Origin: an uncultured Clostridia bacterium
Lineage (GTDB): Bacteria > Bacillota > Clostridia > Christensenellales > UBA1242
NCBI GenBank assembly: GCA_948439925.1
Contig: CAOJNR010000008.1
Span: 1-13,893, forward strand
DNA length: 13,893 bases
Direction of reading: 5' to 3'
Part shown: positions 1 to 7,203 of the stretch, one piece after another
How the letters are laid out: every line of letters begins with the position of its first letter
How positions within the stretch are numbered: position 1 is the stretch's first letter
The notes under the pieces: model-generated
The model's input: only the letters and a program-made list of their open reading frames with translations
Told to the model about the DNA's origin: nothing
The model's database searches: none
Program-made: the position numbers and the translations under genes

Positions 1-1287
1 AGATGGTATTTCTACAATAACTGTTTGGCAGGTCAAGGCATTGCGTTTAATGAAAATAACCTCATTGAGCTTCAACGCAAATTTATGGGCACACTTTGGA
101 ATGTGTATGCGTTCTACGTGCTGTATGCTGAGATTGATAAGATTGATCCGACCAAATATGACCTCAAAAAATGCAAGCTTTCTTTCCTTGATAAGTGGCT
201 TTTGTCGGAATATAACGCACTTGTAAAGCTCGTTGACGAAAGTCTTGAAAGGTATGACACTGTCACACCTTCTCGTGCAATCACTGAGTTTGTGGATAAC
301 CTTTCCAACTGGTATGTTCGCCGTTCGCGTGAAAGATTTTGGGGTAGTGAGGAAAGTGAGGATAAAATTTCTGCTTACAAGACGCTCTATGAAGTGCTTG
401 TTGGGCTATCTAAACTTATCGCTCCTTTTGTGCCTTTCATTGCAGAAGAGATTTATCAAAATCTTGTTCGTTCGCTCGACAAAAATGCGCCAGAGAGTGT
501 GCATTTCTGTTCATATCCTGTTTGTGATGAGAGTATGATTGACACTAAACTCAACGAGGGTATGGAGAAAGTTCTGAGAATTGTTCTTCTTGGCAGAGCT
601 TGTCGCTCAGCAAGTGGTGTTAAAAATCGTCAGCCACTTTCAAAGGTTATCATTTGTTCAACTGAAAAATTGACACTTGATGAAGGGCTTATCATGCTTA
701 TTGAAGATGAACTCAATGTTGAAAGCGTTGAAATTTTGCATGACGCTGATGAGTATGTTTCCTATGAGCTTAAACCTCAGCTCAAAACGCTTGGTCCAAA
801 ATATGGCAAGCTTTTGGGTGCTATAAGAGAATATCTTGGCAAAGTTAATCCAAATGAAGCTGTTGCAAAAGTTAAGAAAGGTGAGGCTTTGACTTTTGAA
901 ACAAATGGAGAAAAGGTTGAAATCTATCAAGATGACCTTCTAATTTCTCTTAAAAACAAAGAAGGCTATTCATCAGAGAGCGATGGCGTTTTCACTGTTG
1001 TGCTTGACACAACACTTAGTGATGACCTTATTGAAAAAGGTATGATCAATGAGTTTGTCAGCAAGGTGCAAAACCTCAGAAAAGATAGTGGCTTTGAAGT
1101 TGTCAACCATATAGAAATTCAAGTTGAGGGTGATAAAGAATTTATTGAAATTCTAAACAAAAATCAAGATTCTTTCAAAAAGACCCTTCTTGCAGATAGT
1201 TTTTCTGTTGGCACAAATGGCACAAATAGCACTCAGCTTTCTGTTAATGGTAAAAATATTACAATTTATATTAAAAAAGGGGAATAA
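1..1287 (+). CDS. ileS: Isoleucyl-tRNA synthetase, C-terminal part (5' end outside window)
   Basis: The reading frame is already open at base 1 and gives 428 residues before TAA, so about the last 40% of a protein that is usually a little over 1,000 residues. The enzyme charges tRNA-Ile with isoleucine in the cytoplasm. The visible part starts at the RWYFYN segment and continues into QRKFMGTLWNVYAFYVLYAE, the start of the helical anticodon-binding domain that follows the catalytic core. The HIGH and KMSKS motifs lie upstream, out of view. The C-terminal domain carries VQNLRKDSGFEV (about 1066-1098) and there is no C-terminal zinc-finger cysteine set. That combination is known from the eukaryote-like IleRS2 class rather than the IleRS1 class typical of E. 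coli. Identity as IleRS is firm; the class is inferred from the tail alone. A TTG at 25 is internal and not a start. Confidence 0.96.
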   Translation, partial: RWYFYNNCLAGQGIAFNENNLIELQRKFMGTLWNVYAFYVLYAEIDKIDPTKYDLKKCKLSFLDKWLLSEYNALVKLVDESLERYDTVTPSRAITEFVDNLSNWYVRRSRERFWGSEESEDKISAYKTLYEVLVGLSKLIAPFVPFIAEEIYQNLVRSLDKNAPESVHFCSYPVCDESMIDTKLNEGMEKVLRIVLLGRACRSASGVKNRQPLSKVIICSTEKLTLDEGLIMLIEDELNVESVEILHDADEYVSYELKPQLKTLGPKYGKLLGAIREYLGKVNPNEAVAKVKKGEALTFETNGEKVEIYQDDLLISLKNKEGYSSESDGVFTVVLDTTLSDDLIEKGMINEFVSKVQNLRKDSGFEVVNHIEIQVEGDKEFIEILNKNQDSFKKTLLADSFSVGTNGTNSTQLSVNGKNITIYIKKGE

Positions 1288-1290
1288 TTC

Positions 1291-1323
1291 ACTAAAAAAA
1301 GGGAAATTCACCTTTTTTTTAGT
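1291..1323 (+). terminator. Intrinsic terminator after ileS
   Basis: ACTAAAAAAAGG at 1291-1302 pairs with CCTTTTTTTTAGT at 1311-1323 (one extra T) around an eight-base loop. The T-rich right arm serves as the U tract. It sits 3 bases after the ileS stop. The A-rich left arm means it could also work in reverse, but no minus-strand gene ends here. Confidence 0.85.
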
Positions 1324-1347
1324 TTTAAAGCGATAGGAGATTTAGTT

Positions 1348-1831
1348 ATGGATAATATTGATGAACTTAATTTAAATGTAGTCAAACGATGAAAAATTTT
1401 GAAAGTATCAAATTTAAAAAAGTGCGCCATAGTTAGATCAAGGTTTTTTGAAAGGATATTTACAAGGTGTTTATGGCGACAAGTTTCCAAAAAGGCTTGA
1501 TGATCAGGTTAAATTCATGGTGCTGAACTGTTATATCAATCGCGCTAAGCATGTTGCGCAGAAAAGAAGTGCTGGTTCGGTTTTTGAAGAACATAGAGAT
1601 TTATTCGAAATTTATGAAAAAGATATTGATTGGAGTTTTGGAGACAAAAAAAAAAAATTTCATAGGTTTTCACTTGCCGCGGGGGGGGGATTGTGTAGAA
1701 TAGGTGTTAGCTCGGAAGTGGCGGAAAGTGCAAGGTGCAAGCGGTTTCGCTTGCGACCGTCGCGCTTTCCGCTCCAACAAATTGCATTCGAAATTTGTTG
1801 GTCAAGTTTTGGCTTAACTGCCAAAACTTGA
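1348..1831 (+). pseudogene. Broken gene of unrecognised family
   Basis: A good ribosome binding site (AGGAG, 1335-1339) stands eight bases before ATG 1348, but that frame stops after 14 codons at TGA 1390. A second frame continues from ATG 1389 (MKNFESIKFKKVRHS) and stops at 1434. The third frame picks up at about 1433 (LDQGFLKGYLQGVYGDKFP) and stays open to TGA 1829-1831. Read across two apparent single-base shifts, these segments join into one protein of roughly 100 residues up to an A12 run at 1646. The segment with NCYINRAKHVAQKR, then LFEIYEKDIDWSFG, looks like real protein, but I do not recognise the family; a faint likeness to the tail of family-2 glycosyltransferases is only an impression. 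After about 1680 the frame enters a G9 run and a palindromic element, so the last 45 or so residues are not genuine protein. It may be a remnant of a longer gene. Confidence 0.5.
1646..1689 (+). repeat. Paired homopolymer runs A12 and G9
   Basis: Twelve A occupy 1646-1657 and nine G occupy 1681-1689, inside the decayed reading frame and just left of the palindromic element. Both are typical slippage sites. The G run is conspicuous in this AT-rich DNA, and the only other G9 in the window lies at 9160-9168. They may be relics of phase variation, simple decay, or sequencing error. Confidence 0.8.
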
Positions 1832-1842
1832 AACTTCCGAGC
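1710..1842. repeat. 133-base palindromic element that folds into a four-way junction
   Basis: Four stems fit together almost without gaps. The outer stem is GCTCGGAAGT (1710-1719) with ACTTCCGAGC (1833-1842), a perfect 10 bp. Arm 1 is 1721-1731 with 1762-1772: 11 pairs, one of them G-U, enclosing an inner hairpin GCAAGCG/CGCTTGC (1737-1743, 1748-1754) extended by GGT/ACC across one bulge. Arm 2 is CCAACAAATT (1774-1783) with AATTTGTTGG (1792-1801), a perfect 10 bp. Arm 3 is TCAAGTTTTGGC (1802-1813) with GCCAAAACTTGA (1820-1831), a perfect 12 bp with a six-base loop. Only single bases separate the stems at the junction. No U tract follows, so it is not a plain terminator. It lies 32 bases before the exporter start. 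It could be a structured leader RNA or a small mobile palindromic repeat; no transposase gene is nearby. Confidence 0.85.
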
Positions 1843-1873
1843 GCAAAGGAAAAAATATAACAAAGAGGAAAAA

Positions 1874-3655
1874 ATGGAAATAGTTTCACAAAAGCAAAAG
1901 TTCGGAAAGAAGAAAGAAAAAAAGTATATCGGGCTCAGAACGCTTTTAAAGTTTTATAAAAAGCACTGGGTCTTTCTTGGGTTGTATGTTATTGTGCTTT
2001 TGATCAAAGCATGCATAAGCTTTTTTGATGCAATGTTTATTGCAAAGACAATCGCATGCATTATGGAAAGCGGTGATTTTAAAGGTGCACTCATAAACGC
2101 TGGCATTTCGCTTGGAATCACAACTTTTGGTGCATTATTGTCAATTCTGAACACCTACTTTTATAAACAAGTTGAAAACAGGTCAAAAATTGATATACAG
2201 CAGTATATTTTAAGAAAATCGCTTGATATTCAAATGAAAAGCTATGACATCATGGGCAGTGGTGTTATTGTAACACGTCTAACTTCTGATATAGATGCAA
2301 TTTCAACAGAATTTAAATCTTTCACAACAAGGGTTGTTGATCTTATACGAAAGTTTTCTTATGTTATATATATTTTCTTTTTGAATTATTATCTTGGCTT
2401 TTTCCTTGTTGGAACAATTATTTTGACGATAATTGCTTATTCGGTTCGAGTTCACTATCTGACAAAACTTAAACCAGATGTTCGTCGTTCGATCGAAAAG
2501 GTCAATTCCAAGATTATTGAGATAATTCGTGGCGTAAAAGACATAAAAACTCTTAACTGCACAGATTCAACGCTCAAAACGATAGAAAAAGATCAAAAAG
2601 AATTTATTAGACGCGACAATCATGAGTGGTATGTTGGTATAACTCTTGTTGAAATTTCAAAAATAATTCAGTATATTTGCAATTTCCTCTTCATCTTTTT
2701 ATGTGTATATTTTCTTCGAATGGAAAGCTTGACACCGCTTATTTTTTACACATGCTTTTTGTATAAAGACCATATGCTTGACTTCGCTCAAATTTTCGGT
2801 GATCTTCAAATCAATCTTGGAAGTGCAGAAGTTCACGCGATGAGAATATTTAAAATCGCAGATCCAACGATATATGAAGAAGATGTCTATGGTGATAAGA
2901 CGATTGAAAACTTTTCTGGAAAGGTTACTTTCAAAAATGTTAACTTTAAGTATAACACAAGCAAAAAGGTTTTAAAGAATGCAAGTTTTGAAATTTTGCC
3001 AAAGCAGACAGTTGCTTTTGTTGGAGAAAGTGGGTGCGGAAAGTCAACAATCATCAGCCTCATTGCACATTTATATTACAAAAATTCAGGCCAAATTCTT
3101 TTTGATGATGTTCCGATTGAAGAGCTTAGCAAAGATTTTATTAAAGAAAACATTGCAGTTGTCAATCAGTTCCCATATATCTTTAATATTTCAATTCGTG
3201 ATAATTTTAAGTTGATTAAGCCTGATATCACTGACGAAGAAATATATGAACTTTGCAAGCAAACTGACATTTTGAATCATGTGAAAAAGTTACCACTCGG
3301 TCTTGATAGTATTATCGGTGAAAATGGCTGTCAGTTTTCTGGTGGGCAGAGGCAGAAGATTTGCATTGCAAGAGCGCTTGCAAGAAATGTTAAAATTATG
3401 ATTTTTGATGAAGCGACCAGTGCGCTTGACAATTCTTCTCAGCGCGAAATCATGAAAGTTATTGAGAAACTTAAAAACAAAGTGACAATCATATTGATTG
3501 CACACAGGCTTTCAACCATAACGTATGCAGACTGCATATACCTACTTGACAATGGCAAGATTGTCGGTCAAGGTAGACATGATGAACTTCTTGAAAATAA
3601 TGATTTTTATCGCACGCTTTATCAGAATGCGGAAAGTAAAGAAAAAATGCTTTAA
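1874..3655 (+). CDS. ABC exporter, fused membrane and ATPase domains (half transporter)
   Basis: This 593-residue protein has the usual layout and length of a bacterial half-size ABC exporter that works as a dimer in the cytoplasmic membrane. Roughly residues 1-310 form the membrane domain with several hydrophobic spans (for example LYVIVLLIKACISFF). The ATPase domain follows with Walker A GESGCGKST (384-392), signature SGGQRQ (489-494), Walker B ending IFDEATSALD with D512 and E513, and the switch histidine H544 in IAHRLSTI. All catalytic residues are present. The substrate cannot be read from the sequence; lipids, peptides and drugs are all handled by this family. ATG 1874 has AGAGG five bases upstream. 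It appears to be a single-gene unit, closed by its own terminator, and its leader contains the four-way-junction element, which might affect its expression. A single half-transporter gene suggests a homodimer. Confidence 0.94.
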   Translation: MEIVSQKQKFGKKKEKKYIGLRTLLKFYKKHWVFLGLYVIVLLIKACISFFDAMFIAKTIACIMESGDFKGALINAGISLGITTFGALLSILNTYFYKQVENRSKIDIQQYILRKSLDIQMKSYDIMGSGVIVTRLTSDIDAISTEFKSFTTRVVDLIRKFSYVIYIFFLNYYLGFFLVGTIILTIIAYSVRVHYLTKLKPDVRRSIEKVNSKIIEIIRGVKDIKTLNCTDSTLKTIEKDQKEFIRRDNHEWYVGITLVEISKIIQYICNFLFIFLCVYFLRMESLTPLIFYTCFLYKDHMLDFAQIFGDLQINLGSAEVHAMRIFKIADPTIYEEDVYGDKTIENFSGKVTFKNVNFKYNTSKKVLKNASFEILPKQTVAFVGESGCGKSTIISLIAHLYYKNSGQILFDDVPIEELSKDFIKENIAVVNQFPYIFNISIRDNFKLIKPDITDEEIYELCKQTDILNHVKKLPLGLDSIIGENGCQFSGGQRQKICIARALARNVKIMIFDEATSALDNSSQREIMKVIEKLKNKVTIILIAHRLSTITYADCIYLLDNGKIVGQGRHDELLENNDFYRTLYQNAESKEKML

Positions 3656-3675
3656 AAAAATAAGGCTAATAAGTT

Positions 3676-3703
3676 AAAAAGGTGAATTGTTCACCTTTTT
3701 TTT
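3676..3703 (+). terminator. Intrinsic terminator after the ABC exporter
   Basis: GGTGAA (3681-3686) pairs with TTCACC (3690-3695) around TTG, followed by eight T (3696-3703) and preceded by five A. It isolates the exporter from the following operon. Confidence 0.9.
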
Positions 3704-3739
3704 GTTGTGTAAAAAAATAATTATATTTTTGCAATTAAA

Positions 3740-3768
3740 TTGCTTTTTGTTTAGTTTTTTGTTAAAAT
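3740..3768 (+). promoter_or_regulatory. Likely sigma-A type promoter of the methyltransferase-nifS operon
   Basis: TTGCTT (3740-3745) and TAAAAT (3763-3768) are separated by exactly 17 bases, between a terminator and the first gene, about 28 bases before its start codon. The match to TTGACA/TATAAT is good but the surroundings are AT-rich, so chance matches are easy. Confidence 0.6.
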
Positions 3769-3795
3769 GAAATTAAGAGATTTTAGGAGTGAACA

Positions 3796-4641
3796 TTGAA
3801 AACTGCAAAAGACTGGAAAGATTATGTTGTTTTGGCAACAGGTGACGGCGAAAAACTTGAAAGGTGGGGAGAGTATATTTTGTTAAGACCTGACCCACAA
3901 GTTATTTGGCATGCAAAAAAGCCATTAAAAGACTGCAAACAGCTTCATGCACATTATAAGCGTGAAAGCACAGGTGGCGGAAGGTGGGAATACCTAAAAC
4001 CAATGAAAGAGGAATGGGTGATTTCGTGGAAAGGTATCAAATTTTCTATCAAGCCCATGGGCTTTAAGCACACCGGTCTTTTTCCAGAGCAAGCAGTCAA
4101 CTGGGCAGATTTGACAAAACTGATTGAAAAGGCAAACAGACCAATCAAAGTTTTAAACCTTTTTGCTTACACTGGCGGTGCGTCGGTTGTGTGCGCAAAA
4201 GCGGGCGCACAAGTGACGCATGTGGATGCAAGCAAAGGTATGGTTGAGCGGGCAAAAGAAAATGCAGGGCTCAATGGAATCACGAGCATTCGATATATTG
4301 TTGACGACTGCCAAAAGTTTATTGAAAGGGAGATTCGCCGTGGCAATCGCTATGACGCCATTATTATGGATCCTCCAAGTTATGGACGTGGCACAAATGG
4401 CGAGATGTGGAAGATTGAAAACAGCCTTCATGACTTTGTGGAATTATCTAAAAAAGTGCTTTCAGACAATCCTCTTTTTGTGCTTATTTCTTCATACACA
4501 ACAGGGCTTCAACCGGGCGTTCTGACAAACATCTTGTCACTTGTTTTTGGCAAAGGCAACATTGACAGTGATGAAATCGGACTTGAAACCGAAGAAGGAA
4601 TCATCTTGCCATGCGGAGCAAGAGGACTTAAAGTTTTTTAG
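3796..4641 (+). CDS. Class I SAM-dependent methyltransferase, RlmI/RlmK-like (likely rRNA)
   Basis: A 281-residue protein of the RlmI/RlmK-type family, whose characterised members methylate 23S rRNA. The N-terminal part holds the family segment FKHTGLFPEQAVNW. The SAM-binding motif I is LNLFAYTGG (120-128), with the acidic residue that grips the SAM ribose in THVDAS just after it. Motif IV is DPPSYGRG (from D192), the catalytic pocket loop. RlmI of E. coli is near 400 residues because it has an extra N-terminal PUA domain; this protein lacks one, like shorter relatives in other bacteria. The start is TTG 3796: AGGAG lies at 3785-3789, six bases upstream, and the residues that follow fit the family. 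It is the first gene of a tight plus-strand group and is followed after 10 bases by nifS. The methylated nucleotide is not predictable here. Confidence 0.88.
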   Translation: MKTAKDWKDYVVLATGDGEKLERWGEYILLRPDPQVIWHAKKPLKDCKQLHAHYKRESTGGGRWEYLKPMKEEWVISWKGIKFSIKPMGFKHTGLFPEQAVNWADLTKLIEKANRPIKVLNLFAYTGGASVVCAKAGAQVTHVDASKGMVERAKENAGLNGITSIRYIVDDCQKFIEREIRRGNRYDAIIMDPPSYGRGTNGEMWKIENSLHDFVELSKKVLSDNPLFVLISSYTTGLQPGVLTNILSLVFGKGNIDSDEIGLETEEGIILPCGARGLKVF

Positions 4642-4651
4642 GGGAGGGATT

Positions 4652-5776
4652 ATGAATAGATTTGTTTATTTAGATAACAATGCAACAACTAAGATAACCG
4701 CTGAAATTAGAGAAAAAATCCAACCATACTCAGATTTGCAGTTTGGAAACCCAAGTTCAATTTATGGACATGGATTGAAAGTGAAAAGAGCGATAATGGA
4801 AGCAAGAGAGAATTGCGCGAATCTTGTTAAATGTGATGCAAAAAATATTATTTTCACAAGTGGTGGAAGTGAAAGCAACTGTTCATCTATCAATTCAGCC
4901 ATAAATCAATTACCAAATAAGAAAAAGATAATAACAACAAAAGTTGAACACAGTTCAATTTTAGAATATTGCAAATTATTAGAGAAAAAAGGATATGAAA
5001 TTGTTTATCTTGATGTTGATAAGAATTGTAATTTAAATGTCAATCAACTTGAAAAAGAGATAGACGATAACACCTCTTTACTTTCTATTCAGTTTGCAAA
5101 CAATGAAGTTGGAGCAGTTCTGCTCACTGATAAGATTCTCAAACAAATTCAAAAGTTAAAAACAAAGTTTGATTTTTTATTCCATATTGATGCTGTTCAA
5201 GCACTTGGAAAAATAGAATTGGATATAACAAAACTTAATGCTGATTTTGTTTCTTTCTCTGGGCATAAAATTCACTGTCCAAAGGGAACAGGAATGCTTT
5301 ATGTTAAAGACACTCAAAATTTTGTTCCACTTATTGCTGGACATCAAGAGTTTGGTTTGCGTGGCGGAACAGAAAATATTTTGGGCATCATTGCACTAGG
5401 TGAATCTTGCAAATATATTTCTTCAAATTTTGAAGAGATTTCGATTAAGATTAAACAAATCAATGAATATTTAGAAACAGAAGTTTTGAAAATCTCGAAT
5501 GTTACAATAAATTGCCAAAAAGTGAAAAGAATTCCTAACACAACAAGTTTAACATTTGATAATGCACTTGGAAACCAAATAATGTTCAAACTTGACCAAA
5601 TGGGAATTTGTGTTTCAACTGGCTCTGCTTGCAATAGCGAAAGCAGTGAACCAAGTTATGTTTTAACAAGTATGAAAATAAAAAATCCACAAAACACAAT
5701 TCGAATAAGTGTTGATGAGAACACAACAAAATCTCAGATTGATTATTTTATTGAAAAATTAAAAATGTGTATTTAG
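4652..5776 (+). CDS. nifS: Cysteine desulfurase, NifS/IscS type
   Basis: This 374-residue PLP enzyme takes sulfur from cysteine as a protein-bound persulfide for iron-sulfur clusters, thiolated tRNA or cofactors. The start VYLDNNATTK is typical of the class. HIDAVQALGKI carries the aspartate that contacts the PLP ring. K206 in SFSGHKIH is the PLP lysine. C327 in GSACNSESSEPSYVL is the sulfur-carrying cysteine on the flexible loop of group I desulfurases. ATG 4652 follows GGGGAGGGA by a few bases; a longer in-frame extension back to 4541 lies inside the methyltransferase gene and is not real. The next gene begins 9 bases after the stop, with its ribosome binding site overlapping this stop codon, so the two are probably translationally coupled. 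No IscU, SufU, ThiI or MnmA gene is next door. The sequence is visibly poorer in G+C than the gene before it. Confidence 0.94.
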   Translation: MNRFVYLDNNATTKITAEIREKIQPYSDLQFGNPSSIYGHGLKVKRAIMEARENCANLVKCDAKNIIFTSGGSESNCSSINSAINQLPNKKKIITTKVEHSSILEYCKLLEKKGYEIVYLDVDKNCNLNVNQLEKEIDDNTSLLSIQFANNEVGAVLLTDKILKQIQKLKTKFDFLFHIDAVQALGKIELDITKLNADFVSFSGHKIHCPKGTGMLYVKDTQNFVPLIAGHQEFGLRGGTENILGIIALGESCKYISSNFEEISIKIKQINEYLETEVLKISNVTINCQKVKRIPNTTSLTFDNALGNQIMFKLDQMGICVSTGSACNSESSEPSYVLTSMKIKNPQNTIRISVDENTTKSQIDYFIEKLKMCI

Positions 5777-5784
5777 GAGGAGTT

Positions 5785-6399
5785 ATGCCAGTATTAATTA
5801 ATTTTAAAATATGTGATAATTGCGAAGATTGTAATGGTCTTAGAGTTTGTCCAACAGGTGCTTTTTATTGGGACTCAGAAAAAAAGACGATTGCCTATGA
5901 TAAGAGTAAATGTATTGGTTGTGGTGCTTGTGGACATTGTTGCTCTAATGATGCTATCTTTTATACTGATTCGGAAGAAGAAGCAAATGAGATTCAAAAG
6001 GAAATTGATGAAGATCCTAGAACTATTGCGGATTTGTTTGTAGAAAGATATGGTGCTATGCCAGTCAGTGAACAATACACATTTGAAACAAGTGAAGAAA
6101 AAGTTAAAAATAGAATTAATTCTAATAGACCAGTTATAATTGAGTTTAATACAAATGAAAATATAAATTGTTTATTAAAATCTATTCCTATAACTGAAAT
6201 TGTAAAAGTTTTTGCTAAAAATGCAACATATTCAAAATTTATGATAAATGAAAATGAGTATGAGAAATATGATGTTTCTGAAACACCATGCTTAAAATTT
6301 TATAATCAAGGAAAATTTTTAGGAGAAATTAAAGGATATTATACTCTTGAAGAGTTTGATCAATTAGAAAGCTTTATTAATAAAATAAACAAATTATAA
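5785..6399 (+). CDS. Two-cluster ferredoxin fused to a thioredoxin-like domain
   Basis: The protein has 204 residues. The N-terminal 60 residues form a bacterial 2[4Fe-4S] ferredoxin-like domain. The first set is C10-x2-C13-x2-C16-x5-C22-P, with two residues more than the usual x3 spacing; the second is C43-x2-C46-x2-C49-x3-C53, with an extra C52. An acidic linker (about 64-110) leads to a second domain from about R115, PVIIEFNTNENINC, with ETPCLKFY at P168. This looks like a thioredoxin fold with its conserved cis-proline, but the active-site CxxC is replaced by N-I-N-C129, keeping only the second cysteine. C169 next to the proline is another possible thiol. The ATG at 5785 is chosen because AGGAGG (5775-5780) precedes it; a TTG/TTA-type upstream extension lies inside nifS. 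Coupling to nifS suggests it receives sulfur or electrons from, or gives electrons to, the desulfurase. That role is inference. Low G+C sets it apart from the following gene. Confidence 0.85.
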   Translation: MPVLINFKICDNCEDCNGLRVCPTGAFYWDSEKKTIAYDKSKCIGCGACGHCCSNDAIFYTDSEEEANEIQKEIDEDPRTIADLFVERYGAMPVSEQYTFETSEEKVKNRINSNRPVIIEFNTNENINCLLKSIPITEIVKVFAKNATYSKFMINENEYEKYDVSETPCLKFYNQGKFLGEIKGYYTLEEFDQLESFINKINKL

Positions 6400-6427
6400 T
6401 TTAGAAACAAAAAATAAAGGATAAAAA

Positions 6428-7129
6428 ATGGAAAACAATTTAAACGTAATATACGACGACAATCAAGTTGTGGTGGTGATTAAACCTCACAATATGCCAT
6501 CACAAGCGGACGAGAGTGGTGATGTTGACCTTTTAAGTGAGGTCAAGGCTTTTGTTAAGGAAAAATATAATAAGCCAGGTGAGGCGTTCATTGGGCTTGT
6601 TCATAGGCTGGACAGAGTGACTGGCGGGCTTATGGTTTTTGCTCGGAATTCAAAGTCGGCTTCAAGGCTTTGTGAAGAAATAAAAAACGGACAAATGAAA
6701 AAGACATATTATGCCGTTTGCGCTGGCGTGCCACAGATGAAGAGCGGAACGCTTGTTCATTATCTCAAAAAGGACGAAAAGCAAAATATGGTTCGCATTG
6801 TGCCACAAGGTGAAGAGGGGGCAAAGAGGGCGGAACTTAATTACAAAGTTCTTGAAACAGATGGTGAAACAAGTCTTTTATCTGTTAATATTATAACTGG
6901 AAGAAGTCATCAAATTCGTGTTCAGTTTGCAGGAATTGGAAATCCTCTTGTTGCAGACCACAGATATGCTCGCAGTAAATTCATTCCAAGCAAAAACATT
7001 GGGCTTTGGGCGGGAAGACTGGAATTTATTCATCCAACCACAAAAGAAAAAATGGTGTTCGCATGTCCGCCTGATGAGGAAAGCGAGCCTTGGAGCAGGT
7101 TTAACATCCGTAAGCACTGTGGACGATAA
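6428..7129 (+). CDS. RluA-family RNA pseudouridine synthase
   Basis: A 233-residue enzyme that isomerises uridine to pseudouridine in rRNA or tRNA. The catalytic aspartate is D62 in VHRLDRVTGGL, the signature of the RluA/RsuA/RluC/RluD group; the start NVIYDDNQVVVVIKPHNMPS and the later GRSHQIRVQFAG segment are also typical. At this length it lacks the N-terminal S4 RNA-binding domain found in RluC and RluD, so it resembles the short, catalytic-domain-only members. ATG 6428 follows AAAGGA at a sensible distance and sits 28 bases after the ferredoxin gene, so it probably ends the operon begun at the methyltransferase. Both ends of that operon are therefore RNA-modifying enzymes, around the desulfurase pair. 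The target site cannot be deduced. Confidence 0.92.
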   Translation: MENNLNVIYDDNQVVVVIKPHNMPSQADESGDVDLLSEVKAFVKEKYNKPGEAFIGLVHRLDRVTGGLMVFARNSKSASRLCEEIKNGQMKKTYYAVCAGVPQMKSGTLVHYLKKDEKQNMVRIVPQGEEGAKRAELNYKVLETDGETSLLSVNIITGRSHQIRVQFAGIGNPLVADHRYARSKFIPSKNIGLWAGRLEFIHPTTKEKMVFACPPDEESEPWSRFNIRKHCGR

Positions 7130-7151
7130 TATGTTTTAGGCACTTTATTAA

Positions 7152-7181
7152 TTGACTGATTTTGCAAAATGGTGTTAATAA
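7152..7181 (+). promoter_or_regulatory. Likely promoter upstream of the oligoendopeptidase
   Basis: TTGACT (7152-7157) matches the -35 consensus at five of six positions. Seventeen to eighteen bases later lies TTAATAA (7175-7181), a weaker -10. The start codon at 7204 is 23 bases beyond. No clear terminator ends the preceding operon, so readthrough is also possible. Confidence 0.5.
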
Positions 7182-7203
7182 TTAAATAGCAAAGGGAGAG
7201 AGT

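Noticed and set aside
1448..1831. A 127-codon open frame as an intact gene
   Set aside because: It lacks a ribosome binding site, starts mid-way through the protein-like segment, and its last third is translated palindrome and G9 run.
1710..1842. Integron attC site or terminator as an explanation of the palindrome
   Set aside because: No attC core sites, integrase or cassette genes are visible, and no T tract follows the stems on either strand.
4541..4651. N-terminal extension of the cysteine desulfurase
   Set aside because: It lies within the methyltransferase gene; ATG 4652 has a strong ribosome binding site and gives the standard family N-terminus.
5767..5784. Upstream start for the ferredoxin fusion protein
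   Set aside because: It lies inside nifS, while AGGAGG directly precedes ATG 5785.
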